DNA of 64,000 nt from Ceraceosorus guamensis. Taxonomy: Eukaryota; Basidiomycota; Exobasidiomycetes; Ceraceosorales; Ceraceosoraceae. Below are positions 33,251 through 44,800 of the stretch, piece by piece. The number at the start of each line of letters is the position of its first letter. Position 1 is the first letter of the stretch. Location of the stretch: contig NW_020290052.1 of the NCBI RefSeq assembly GCF_003144195.1, positions 1 to 64,000 of the forward strand, read 5' to 3'. A model generated the notes under the pieces. The model worked only from the letters and a program-made list of their open reading frames with translations, was not told the DNA's origin and did not search any database. The translations under genes and the position numbers were made by a program.

Positions 33251-35750
33251 TTATGGCCGCAAAGGCTTCGCCTTCATCGGTTTGCCTTCATCGTCCAAAC
33301 GGACATCTCCTTTGAGACCTCCTGACCAGGGTTGGACGGCCGCGGCAGCGGCCGCGGCCGGGGCGGTCTGGGATTTCTCAGCTTGCTTCGACTCCTTGCC
33401 GCCAAGCGTTTTCACGTCCTCATCCTGGCCCCAGCCATCTGGCGCTCCGGCATACTCGCCCCAGCCGCGAATACCCTCGGCCTCATTGATGCGCAAGATG
33501 ACGTCGGTCGAGTTGATACCTTGCAGCGCATCCCATTCGCGCTGACACGAAATCCTGATAGGGGTTGAGAGAGAGGGGGGGGGNNNNNNNNNNNNNNNNN
33601 NNNNNNNNNNNNNNNNNNNNNNNNNNNNNNNNNNNNNNNNNNNNNNNNGGGGGGGGGGAGTGTGAGATGAGTGCGAATGAGTGGTCAGAGTGAAAGGCAT
33701 CGAGCAGAAGGGTAGAGGGCTGTTGACCCACCCGAACTTGTCATAGTCGAAGCTCTGGTGCGGATCGCATGCGCATCTCGCGGCGTCCTTGCGAGATCTG
33801 GGACAGTGATGGATGGGGTTGTGGAAGTATCCAATATCTGGCACGTCCGTCAGAAGCTCGCGCTCGTCAGCAATCCTCGTACGATACGCTAGCTACATGG
33901 CAAAGCGTCGGTTGGACTCACCCTCAAAGTAGCTTATCATACGCGGTTCGGGGTATGCAGGATCAGCCTGGTCGAATGGATCGCTGCGCAGCTTTCACTC
34001 ACTGTATCTCATTACGATTGAGCAACATGGAAGCGGCTATGCTGTGCACCTAGTGCGCAGACCAGAGAACTTTGAGCAGATGTTTGGAACGCTGACAGAT
34101 GCTGTGCGGCAACTCACTGGCGCATCTCCCCATCTTTCGTAGAATGTGCCTCCGGCAGCGTCCAGGTGGGCCCAGAAGGACTGGTCTGCGATTTCCAAAG
34201 ATTCGATCAGCTTGGTGTGGGCCCATAAAGTACAAGAGATGTCCATCAATGCTCACATGCTTGGCTTCTCCAAAGTGAGAGGTCTGCGATCTCGAAATCT
34301 GAGCAGAAAGCGACAACAACAGGCCTTGATCAGCACTCGCAGATCACTACAGACTGTGAACGGAACATCGACTCACTCGACCCTATGTAATTGGTTGGGT
34401 GGGCACTCTCTCAAAGTCAGTCAGTCAATGATGCAACGTTAGAGGACTATAGACCCACAAAAATGACACTGCAGGCGCAAAGTGCGGACAAGATTCAGGA
34501 ACTGGATGCAGACTATGTCAAATTCACGCGGGACGCTTCTGCTCACCTTGTTGTAAGCGTTCATGTGTGGCTTTGCGACGAAGCGCAAGGAGTTGTCCGC
34601 TGGAATCAGATGCTTGTGCGTATTGATCCACTCTGTCGCGGCGGTTGCTTGACAGTCAGTGCACACGTTTTCCGAATGACGTGTAAGCTAGGCTCACCCA
34701 GAACAGACATCTGCGTTGATCGTCAGGCGGGCGTGATAGAATGTGCCTCAGTCAGCCTTGGAGCCGTCAGACTGCTGTGGCGTTCCGATAACACAGCTCA
34801 CCCAGAGTGTCTTGATGGTTCCCGGGCTTTCCTTGATGGTGATCACAAAGCCGTACTTCTTGCCGTTGTCTGTCACCAAATGCGATCAGCAAAGATGTCG
34901 GCTTTGAGCTCGACATCGTGCTTCTTGACTCACCTCTCATAAACCTGAAGGGATCTCGTCTGCGCATGTCGCAGGGGTATTTGACGCCAGGTCTGCAGAG
35001 CAAAGGTGCAAAATGATCTTAAAGACAGCAAGTGACGTCGAAAGATTGCTTGATTAGGCTCACTCTAATCTCCAGTAGTAATCGAGGTTGTCGAGCATCG
35101 GATGGCGCCAGAAGAAGCCGGACTGATACCTGTGAAGAGGCATGCCGTGCGCAAGGGTCATCGAGCATTTCAGCCATCAAGCAGCTGATCGAGCCCTTGA
35201 CGCCTCCATACACCCACCTGCACATTTTGCGGTAGCTCAGACTATCGCCGTATAACATTCCGCCTGCCTTCATCTTCTTGAAGCCTTCATACATGCGCGT
35301 CTGATCGATCCAGCTCGGGATGTCCCAATGCTCCTTTGGTATTTCTGCAAAACGAGCCTCAACACCAGCGCTGGATGCGACAGCCTTGACTTTAGATCGA
35401 AACCATGGCGAAAAGGGCAGACCGGGATCGGAGAGTAGGATGTACGGATACCGCGCATGTTTCTCGCCATTGAATGCCATCTGAACTTCCCGGATCGTCT
35501 TTAGTAGCGCATCCAGTTCCACTTCGCGAGCCAGCATCACGAAGGCTGCTCGAGGCTTGCGACTGTCCAATCTCGTGCCATCGCTCCCAATGATGGGCCT
35601 CTTGGGCAAGGGATTGAGCTTGGACAAATCCAACTTGGGCGGCTTGTATCCCGACTCTGTATTTTCGAGCGCGTCGCCTCGGAGCCAATTCAGCCAGAGG
35701 ACGACGAGACACGCGATGCACAGAATGGCAACTTTGGTCCGCAACAACAT
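33251..35750 (-). CDS. GT15 family alpha-1,2-mannosyltransferase (Kre2/Mnt1/Ktr type)
   Basis: Fourteen exons on the minus strand: 35750-35218, 35129-35064, 34992-34934, 34869-34802, 34710-34698, 34632-34547, 34468-34459, 34382-34377, 34298-34257, 34185-34118, 34049-34003, 33932-33922, 33837-33732 and 33554-33251, giving 472 residues. This is a Golgi type II membrane enzyme that adds mannose from GDP-mannose to protein glycans. An N-terminal anchor (TKVAILCIACLVVLWLNW) precedes the conserved chain RAAFVMLAR, YPYILLSDPGLPF, EHWDIPSWID, SYRKMCRYQSGFF, EPGVKYPCDM, KKYGFVITIKES, CHFWSNFEIADL, AGGTFYERWGDAPVHSIA, DIGYFHNP and SFDYDKFGISC. Introns without gaps are 64-91 nt. Four exons are 13 nt or less, yet each restores a family-invariant block. 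The last intron contains the assembly gap. The ATG at 35750 is chosen over one at 35846 because it puts the anchor at the N-terminus. Confidence 0.88.
33584..33648. other. Assembly gap (65 N) in the last intron of the mannosyltransferase gene
   Basis: The run of N is flanked on both sides by G homopolymers (about 10 each). The plus-strand left flank is GAGAGAGGG. The gap lies wholly inside the intron between 33554 and 33732, so the coding sequence is not affected. True length is unknown. Confidence 0.95.
33922..33932 (-). other. Predicted 11-nt microexon of the mannosyltransferase gene
   Basis: CTACTTTGAGG, with an AAG acceptor and a GTGAGT donor, gives IHYFEDIGYFH when joined, matching the family block IHYF-x-x-IGY. 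A CAG acceptor nearer the donor would leave an intron of only 19 nt and is rejected. Confidence 0.75.
34377..34382 (-). other. Predicted 6-nt microexon of the mannosyltransferase gene
   Basis: The six bases GGTCGA sit between an ATAG acceptor and a perfect GTGAGT donor. Joined to the T before and AT after, they encode Trp-Ser-Asn, exactly filling the invariant CHFWSNFEI block of GT15 enzymes. Confidence 0.78.
34459..34468 (-). other. Predicted 10-nt microexon of the mannosyltransferase gene
   Basis: TGTCATTTTT lies between CTGCAG and GTGGGT. It encodes Cys-His-Phe plus the first base of Trp in CHFWSNFEI. Confidence 0.8.
34698..34710 (-). other. Predicted 13-nt microexon of the mannosyltransferase gene
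   Basis: ATGTCTGTTCTGG lies between CGCAG and GTGAGC. It links ...KTLW to ...EWINTHKHL with the same spacing as the LW-x5-FI block of yeast Kre2-type enzymes. Confidence 0.7.
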
Positions 35751-36403
35751 CTTGAGGTTGCGCTCGCTGTGTACTCCCCCTCCTTGATGTTCGGGGCAGG
35801 AGGCGTTCAGGTTTGTGATCTGAGCTCTTGCGGATTCTGTACACAACTTCGTCTCGTGTATGCTCGAAGATCGGCTATCTTGAGTAAGCAGTACCTCGAA
35901 AGCCCGCCCGCATGACCCTTGAGAACCCTTCGCAGCGCTTCGCGGGCTGGGATGCCCCGGTCAGACAAAGGTCTGTGAAGGATTTTTTTGGCGCAGCGAA
36001 TGGCTCGGTAGTCTTGAGCCTACGAATCTTCTCAAGTAGTCTGCGAGTTGCAGCAGCAGAGATGCATCCACCAATCTGCTCTTGGTGAGCAAGTCATGAA
36101 TCATGAATGTGAAGATTTAAGGTCACCTCTGGTGATCGAGGAGGTGCAATCATCCAGCAGCAGCAGCATGAGTGGAGCTGCCTTTTACTTTTTCATCTCA
36201 GATCCACGCTGCTCCCCCGATTCCCACCTCAGCCCTCGTGCAGCCAGGTGCAGCGAGCGTCGCTATAGGATTCTTCCAAAGGAACGCACGCAGTAGTGCG
36301 AGCCGAGGCAGTGGTCCTCGATCTCGTTGCGACCGGCCGGCCGGCCTGCCGCCTAGCGGATGGAGCTGCATACATGCAGCTGCATAAACGATTCCCGGTC
36401 TTT

Positions 36404-36425
36404 GCGCCGACTCGCGAGTCGGCGC
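36404..36425. repeat. 22-bp perfect palindrome
   Basis: Each half is GCGCCGACTCG and the sequence equals its own reverse complement over 22 bases. It could be a dimeric protein site or a cruciform-forming element; function unknown. Confidence 0.85.
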
Positions 36426-36656
36426 GAGTTGTGAGTAGAGGGATAAAGAGCGGCAAGCAGGCTATCTTTTTGAGCGGCGTAGCTGCAAAGGTCAAGCCAC
36501 GATACTCAATCGGGACTCGTGACTGTGACAGCGCTCCGCCTTGCTGCGCTCACACTTGACTCAACTCGTGACTGACGACTCACGACTCGTGAGTACCGGT
36601 ACGACGCACTAAGCTCTTTGTCTGACAGCTCGATCATCGTCCCTGTGAGGCGCGTG

Positions 36657-36674
36657 CGCGTCGCGCGCGACGCG
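36657..36674. repeat. 18-bp perfect palindrome CGCGTCGCGCGCGACGCG
   Basis: A self-complementary CpG-only core, overlapping at its right end an ACGCGT word (MluI cell-cycle-box-like). It lies about 250 bases from the 22-bp palindrome. Confidence 0.85.
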
Positions 36675-38866
36675 TTAAATAGCGACGCGATGCATAACGC
36701 ATGATATCAAGTTCGTCACGCACGACCGTCGAGATCTATCGTATATTTGCAGTCATGAGTGTGAGCTTGAGTCGTGACCAACGATCGCGATCAGCTCAAG
36801 ACGAAGAGACGCATCAAAAGGGAGACGTTCTAGATGATTGCGGCACAGGAATCCCGGTCCACGGCTGTGCGGAGATGTCAGAAGGTAGAGACCGCCAGAT
36901 ATCAATTTGTGAGCGGTGCGTGTGTCGGAGTATAGCGCGTAGACATGTGATGACCCGTCGCGCGGCCCGTAAGAGGCTGTGAAGTGAGGCGTGTGTGCGT
37001 GAGCCACGCGATGTCCAGTCGTGAGTTCATCTTTGAGTGTGCCCGCACAAATTAGCTGTTTGTAGACAAGCTGCGAAGTCTTGCTCTCGGGCTTACTCGT
37101 TGGCCAGCGGAAAATAAAAGTGGGACAAACGCTGCCATGAGGTCAAAGCCAGTCGCTATCGTCTTAGCGATACGTGACATCAAAAATGCCGCTCGCTGCT
37201 TGCCAGGTTGAGAGCCTTGTATGAAGAGCTCAAGTGCGTATCTTGAGAGTCCTTTGTTTGCCTTTCACTTATCAACAATGCGACTGTGTGCACACGGCGA
37301 AGAATGTCGTTATTGCGAGGCTGGCTGAGGTGCGCGACGGCGCCTGGCCCCTCGAGACGGCCAAGTATAGCAGTGAAAGGGTTTACATAAGACAAAATCT
37401 GGGACGATCTATCGACTGACTGACTAGCGGCTCCCGCTTCTTGAACAAATAAGAGGGATACAAAAGTCTCTACTGTCTGTCGAGGTGGCGGAAGCACCTT
37501 GTCCTGCCATGAGGTACATTCAATATCACACCTGCTTGTCTTCGGTTGAGAACAATTGGCACTATGACGCTGTGCTCACAGAATCTTGCACCTATCGACT
37601 TACTTGATCTACGCCACATCTTGCCATGAAGCTTGACGTCTTGCATCGCTATCGTCACGAGAATGGCGTTCACTCGAATGATCGAAATCGTCAGCGTCAG
37701 CGTGTCAGGCATAGACCCATGCCCCCTTACTATTATTCGTCTCTCTCCTAAGAGAAAATCACCCAAGCGTCTTGAATGATCAGGACATTCGCCTTGACCG
37801 TCGCGGAATGTGAGGGACGGCTTTTTGGTACGCCAACTTTGTGCAGGCGCAGCTTTCCGGAGAGAACACGAAGGTCGTAGCGCGGGTTTTTCCAGAGAGG
37901 CAGATACCTAGATCTGTACATTGTCGAGCTCTCTAGACATGTGACAAGATTCGGTGCTTAGAGGTTTAGTCGGAGGTAGCGCCACCTTATTCGAAGTTGG
38001 CCCATATCATGACGACGAGTGCTTCCTTTGGTAGAACGAAGTTGACCCGTGATTATAACCGGACGTCACTTTTTTCAGCGTGTTGTCTGTGCTTGATATG
38101 TCGCATACCTATACTCATTGATTCAGGCGAAAAGGATAGTAGTATCGCGATTAGATGGTAAGTTCTGAGTGCCTAGATGGCGCGCGTTGAGCAATCACGA
38201 GCTCCTGGCGACGAGATCGCTCGGTATCAGCGTCACACAGCACGCGGCAAGAGGGCCAGCTAGCAGCAAGACGCGGCCCGAGCTGTGCGGCAAAGGAGGC
38301 GACGTGCAGAGCGACGCTTTCGCATCTTTGGTCTTGACCATGATCCCACGCCAAGCAAAAGTTGTCTAGCATCGTGATACATCATCCACTTTGCCTTCAG
38401 CATCATTCTTGATTTAGAATCACAATCTTCAGTCGTCCCAGCGACGAGCTTTCGCTATCATTTGCGCTTTCGGGCCACTTGTGCGAATCGCAGCCTAGCC
38501 GAGCAGTCTTTAGCCGCGCAGAGCAGCTTTCTGTAACGCACCAGCGGCGCAAGGGCACTCACTCGTGACTAGACCGATCGCGAACGTCCCAAACGCGAGC
38601 GGGAGCGGGGAGCGGAAGTCTGCGCGCGCGCTCGTCCTCTGCTGCACGCACCGCCCTACCCCGCCCACTCGCGTCACGCCCTCGTCGCCCGTATAGGCTT
38701 ACGTCTGCTGCGTTCGTGCTCCCAACTGAAACAGCTGCGAACGCATCTCACACACACATACACCATCAAGAGCAGCGCGTGATCAGTAGCTGGTGAAGAG
38801 GCTTACGTTGGCGTAGCCGCAATCACTGCTTCTGCCTGCGCCGAGCAAGATCAGGCCCTTTTCGCC

Positions 38867-41800
38867 ATGCCGGCTACTCTGCTGCCTCGAAGCGGTGTGG
38901 CCGCGCGGCGTCGACCAAGCAGTCGTCAGCAGACCGACAACGAGGATGGCGATGACTCGGCAATGGGAAGCAGCAGGTCAAAGCGCCTCGTGCGAAAATC
39001 GCAAAAAGTCATGGAGAATGAGGAATTAGAGATGCGCCTAGGCGGTCCGTCTGCCCGCGGACGCCATCGTCGTGTGAAGTACCCGCCAAGCATCCAGCAC
39101 GACGCAATGGACTCACACTCGGCCAAGCATCATTCCGCAGCTAGCACCTCGCCTCGCCCTCTGAACGCAGCAGAGCGTGCTTCTTCATCCGCTTCTGCTT
39201 CATCCATCAGCTCTCTCTCGGCACCCCCACCCGCCTCCCAGACGGCTCCACTGATGGAATCCGTCGACTCTCTACCTGCCAGCCCTCGCAGAGCCCGATC
39301 AGGCACTACCAAGACCTACAAGAGCAGAGTGGTGGTGGACTTGACCCGCACTCCTCCGCTCACTGCGAACGCTCGCAACCATCGAGTGCTGCGGCCCAGA
39401 CTTCGAAACGATACTACAGCATTAGAGGCGAGCAGCGAGGAGTCGAGCAGCGAAGGCGATGCGAGCGATAGGCCGCGACCGGTAAGACGGAGGCGAAAGG
39501 AGCAGGAAGAAGCGTCTAATCTTGTCCTGATGAGTCCGAGACAGCGTCGTCCCGCCAATCGGTTTTCTCCAACACTGCTGACTGAGCAGCTGCAACGTCG
39601 AAAGTCCATGACGGCCAGCAGCTCATCGGGCAATACGCGAGCAGCAGAGCCCACAAACGGGCGCCCTTCAGAGTCTGCGTCGATTGTTCCCTCTAAGAGG
39701 AAGGCTTCTTCCTTGCCGAGGCGTGCGTTGCAGCGCAGAGCAAAGCAAACTGCTACCACCTTGCTTGCTGAACATCATTCAGGCGGATCAAGTGAGCGCT
39801 TCGCTTCTAGTGTCGAGGTAGCGTCGGACGCTGCCAGCAGTGAAGCGGAGGAAGAAGAGACGGCAAAAGGGATGACGGTGGACGAACGAGAAGAAGATCA
39901 AAAGGAAAGCGGAGGAGAAGCAGCAGAGGCAGAAGAGGACGAAAGGGAAGAGGGGGAAGAGGATGGCGAGCAAGGTGAAGAGGAGGCGGAGGAGGAGCAT
40001 GACGAGCAGGGAGAGGAAGCAAGTGAACTGGCTGAAGATGACGACGATGTTCAGAACAGCCATCCTGTGATGCGCAGGGTCAAGCGGCGCGCTTCTGCGC
40101 CTGGCACGCCGGGCCTTAGGACTGGCAAAGCTCTCAGTAGGACCTACAAGTCTGCTGCTGTTGCCCGGAGACGACATTCGAGCGGGACTCAGGTCTCGAG
40201 TCAGCGATCTCTGCGCGCTCAAGCTCAAACTTCCCCCAGTTCGAAGACTCAGTCTCGAAATGGAAAGTCAAAGAAACTGGCAGAGAAAGGAGTTGCCTCT
40301 GACCCCAATCAAAAAGATCGACCTTCGAGTTCTAAGCGCCGCCGCTTGACCGATAGCGATCGGCAGGCACCGCAAAGCGAGTCTGTCGCTTGCAATGGGC
40401 TTGCAGCCGCTGCTCCTGATTCAGCTACCTCCTCCAGGGCAAGACCTTCTCCATGGCAAAAGAAGGTGGGTTGTTGCACGACTGAAAAGAGAGTCAGCGT
40501 CCGGAATATGCTAACCGACCCGTGCTGTGCTTCGACAGGCATTCTTGAGCGCAGGCCTATACTCTAGCACATTCAAGCTGTCATCGCCAGAGAAAGCACG
40601 CAAAGCTTCCCGCAAATCGTTGCCAGCCGTCAAACCACGCGGGACTGTTCGCACGCGCGTTTCCGAAGGCACCTCGGCATTTCCTGCGCCTGTTCACTAC
40701 GGCAACACACTGCTTGTCGAGCAGAGAGACTTTCGGCTCGCGTACCCGATCGCGAAGCGTGGAGAAGAGCTCCGCGACAAAATGGACGCAAAGAAGAAAC
40801 CTCCACCCTACAAATCCATCTCGAAGAATAGATGGGTGTCGCGCAAGCGCATACATGGTGAAGTGCCGGTGTGCATCTGCGAGCCGTCTAGCAATTGCGG
40901 AGAGGAGTGCATGAACAGGGTGCTGCAGTACATTTGCAACCCGAAGCAGTGTCCATGTGGCGAGAGGTGCACCAACATCTCTTTGGCAAAGCGTGCCAAA
41001 GTGACGACTACAGTGACATATGTAAGTCGTGTGCGACGCAATCTTCGGCTCACATGCGTGCGCTGATGCGCCTATCCTCGTGAAATTGTGGGCGCTAGTA
41101 TGGAGAACGCGGATTCGGTCTGCAGACCCAGCAGCGCATTCAAAAAGATCAATTCATCGACGAGTACCGCGGCGAGGTGATCAACCTCGCAGAGTGCGCA
41201 CGTCGCGTCACTGACTTCTACAAAGCCACTGGCAATTTTTACTTTTTGGACTACGACAATGCTGCGGGCGAAGTGCTTGACGGAGGTCTCAAGGGCAACA
41301 TCACCCGATTTGCCAACCACTCTGTAAGTCGACCAACGCAAAGATTGGAGAGAAGTGTGCGCCATCTCTGCTGACTTGCGCGTCATTGCCAGTGCGATCC
41401 GAACTGCTACATCGAGAAGTGGCTTGTTTGCGGATCGGATGAGGAGCGAGATGCAGAATTCCAAATTGGCTTGTATGCGCTGAGGGACATCGAGCCAGGA
41501 GAGGAGCTGACCTATGATTATGGTGAGTGGCTGCATCCCTACACCCTATTACCTCGTACGTGCCATAGCAGAAGCTCACTTACGCGCTTACGGCCTACTG
41601 CAGGATGGTCTGCGTTTGCACGCAAAGCTGTTGCAGGAGGCATTGCGGCAAGAGGCGCTGCTGTCGGCTTGAGTGGCAGCGCATCATCATCGAGTGATCC
41701 CTCAACGAGCGCAACCCAGATTAGCGCAACCTCTGATACCACTGCAACAATTGCTGAGCGCTGTCTTTGCAAGTCAGCCAACTGCTCGGGCATTCTTGGC

Positions 41801-44800
41801 GGCAAAAAGTTGGCGCCTGGCACTGTGTCACAGCGACAGCTGCTCACACAAGCCGCTGAAGCAGCTGCTTCCGCCTCTGCCCGGGGCAAGAGCAAACGTG
41901 CGAAGGCGGCGGCCGCGGCTGCGGCAGCAGCAGCAGCGACAGCAGCCTCTGCTACTGGCTCCGAAAATCCGGATAGTAGTACGCCGGGGACACCAGGCTC
42001 CACGTCTGTTTCCGCGGAAGAGCGTCGCGCCGCTCGGCAGGCCAAAATCAGTCAACACGTATCCACTCTCGTACGGCAACGGGCTGCTAAGGAAGCTGAG
42101 CTCGCTCGCGCCGCCGAGGCGCGCAAGGCGCGCAGTCTGGCCAGATCTCAAGTGGCCTCTCCAAGCCACAGCGCGAGTCTGAGTCCTGCCCCATCAACAC
42201 CGATAAGCACGCCAAGAAGCCAACAAACCTCTTCGACCCCAGTGTCACCAGCCAGGTCACTCTTATCGAGCATGATATCGTCAGCACCGAGGCGCTCCAG
42301 CCGACTCGTCGGCAGTCCCACTGAAATTGAGCGCGCAATGTCCGAAGAGGAAGAGGAGGCGGAGTCGGGCTCGAGCGCCGCTGCCTCGACTGAGAGAGCT
42401 TTTGGTCATCTGGCACAAGAAGGGGGTCAAAGTCCGGGTCGGCGCTCTGATGCAAGCGACGATCAGGGTCCCGCGATATTTGACTGGGATGATACGACTG
42501 TGCACGACCACCAAGTGGCCAGGAAAGGCAGCGAAAAGGATGCGACTCCTAGCCCCTCGTCTCCTTCTGGTCTCTCCGGTACGACGGTTTCGGCAGGTCC
42601 ATCGACTGCGCAGATGAACTCTAACGAGGCGCTCGCGAAGGAGCTAGATGAAGTGGCAGCAGATTCTGATGAGACGGAAGAAGAGACGGAACTCGACGTG
42701 GTTGCGCTCGCGCGTCTCGCGGAATTGGCAGGCAAGGTCACTGACCAGGAGAATCTCAGCGATGACGATGCTTCGCTAAGCTTTCCAGAGGTCTCGCCTG
42801 CGGAGAAGCAGAGTAAGGGAGCCCTGCGTGCCGCAGAGGCGGCAAGTCCTGCAAACTCCGAGCCTCGAACAGTCGTTCACACGCGGTCTGGCCGCAAGTC
42901 GGCTGCCCCGCAACGGTGGCAACCCTCACTTGGCCCCACGAACAGCAAGAAGAGGAAGCAAGCTGCGGCGGAGTCTGTCAAGCCTAATCCAAAACGATCC
43001 AAATTCAAAGGATTGGGCACTGCATGGAAGTATCGCCCCGCGGAGCCTCATCTACGACGCTCAACTCGAGCACAAGCTCAGCAATCGGGCAGCGTGCCTT
43101 GGAAACGCAGTACAGACGAGGGCTTACTACTCGGCAACAAGCCTTCCACCCGAACTGTGAGAGACGACGAGGCTGGAAACGGCTCAAGGACTGCGATTGA
43201 CCCGAGCGCGCCTAGCCAGGACGAGATCTCTGACCTCGAAGCTTCTGAGGCGCGAGGCCGGTTCAGGCGAGACGCGGGAGAATTGCCGGGCGAATCTGTG
43301 TCTGAAGATGACGATCCTGCGGATTTGTCGCATGATGGAGACCCTTCAGCAGCACCAACTGCTCTCGTCAACAACGTACAGCGAAAGCGTCGCAAGAAAC
43401 GCATTGGGAGACCGCCGACTAAGCCGAAGCCTTGGTTTGACAAGAGCGTTTATCCTCCTGGAACCGAATTCGTAGATGTCGCTGGACGTCTTTACGATTT
43501 CGAATACAGCCCTCCGCACGGAAAGAGGGCGAGGGTTTTTTCCCGTGCAGAATGGGAACAGCTCATGGCGGATCGCCGAGATCGGAATGCGTACCTGGCA
43601 CGTGTGCGTCGCTCCAAGAAGCGGACGGATGACGAGCCTGAAGCTGATACCGAGTCCATGCATGGTGAAAATGGCGCTGTCTTGCGAGGCGAGCCTGATG
43701 AGGAGGACCTGCCGGATTTGCTTGGCGACGAATTGCCGGAGGGCGATGCTGACGCGGTTCCCGATGTCGAAGACGATGTGTCGGGTGAAGTCGTGGACGA
43801 CGGGCAAGATGCGAGCTTGAGATCAAGATCCGAATGCACAAACTCGCCCAAGAAAGTCGCTACTTCCACGCGATATGGTGTAGACCCTCGACGGCCCGAA
43901 GACATTCCTGCGGACGACATCGCTACCACAGATCTCGGGAAACTCATGCTTCTTCCTTTTACTCCTGCGATACTTCAAACCAATGGAATGTCGGCGCAAG
44001 ACGTCCATAGAGCCAAAGGCGCATTCAACGCCCGAGTTCGGCGGCTCAAGGAACGTGGATATGATCCCCAGAACGCTGCCAGAATGGCTTTCAAGCAGTC
44101 GGCAGGTTCGGATGGTGAGGGCAGAGGTCCCATCGTGCAAGCCATCAAGATCCTCACTGCGAAGCGCAAAGAAGACCGCAAGTCGTACGCCGCGTGTCAA
44201 GCTCGCATCCGTCGTGCTAGATACAAGACGAAAAGGCAATCTGATCTTGCTGAGCGAGCGGCTGATGTCATCAATGCCGAACGGCTCAGAGCGGAGATGC
44301 AAGAATTTTACGAGTCGCGAGGAGAGGCCGGACCATCCGGCTCCAGACCACCTCTTCCAAGCACCCTTGCCGACGTCCCGTTTCTCGCGCCTTACTACTT
44401 CGGTTCTCCGCCACGACATCAGGGCCCCCCTTCTCCGCAGCACTTGCGGCAATCGACCTCGAGTCCTACGAGGTCGACGCAAGATCCGATCGCTGGCCCT
44501 GGACAAGAAGTCCCGGCCCTTTGCCAACAAGCGAGCCCGCCTCCGCATGCGGAGCGACAAGACGCCCTGCCCGACAGCCCTATTGTGCATGGTGAAAGAC
44601 CCGAACTTCGACAAGGCAGCCCTACATTGCATGCTGAGAGACGAGGCCCGGCTGTCTTGGAAGGAGACTTGGGTGCGCCCGAGGACGAGACAAACTCCAG
44701 CAGCCCAACGCAAACCGTGGTGACCAGTGCAGAGGCGCCAGCAAGCCAATCAGATGTTTTGCCAGCTGTGGCGCCGCGGCCTGCGACCTCTCTGAGCCCC

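Larger units (their letters stand above)
35751..38866. other. Intergenic region with perfect palindromes
   Basis: About 3.1 kb between the mannosyltransferase (minus) and the Ash1-like gene (plus), so it carries both promoters. No gene was recognised. It holds two long perfect palindromes (36404-36425 and 36657-36674), a GGCCGGCCGGCC run near 36334-36345 and TCACGACT-type words near 36540-36590 and at 37019. Confidence 0.5.

Noticed and set aside
33984-34002. 19-nt intron in the mannosyltransferase gene
   Set aside because: Too short to splice, and the resulting peptide breaks the conserved IHYF-x-x-IGY block; the 70-nt intron with an 11-nt exon fits.
43823-44749. 308-codon minus-strand frame inside the Ash1-like gene
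   Set aside because: Shadow of the opposite coding strand; Arg/Ser-rich without motifs.
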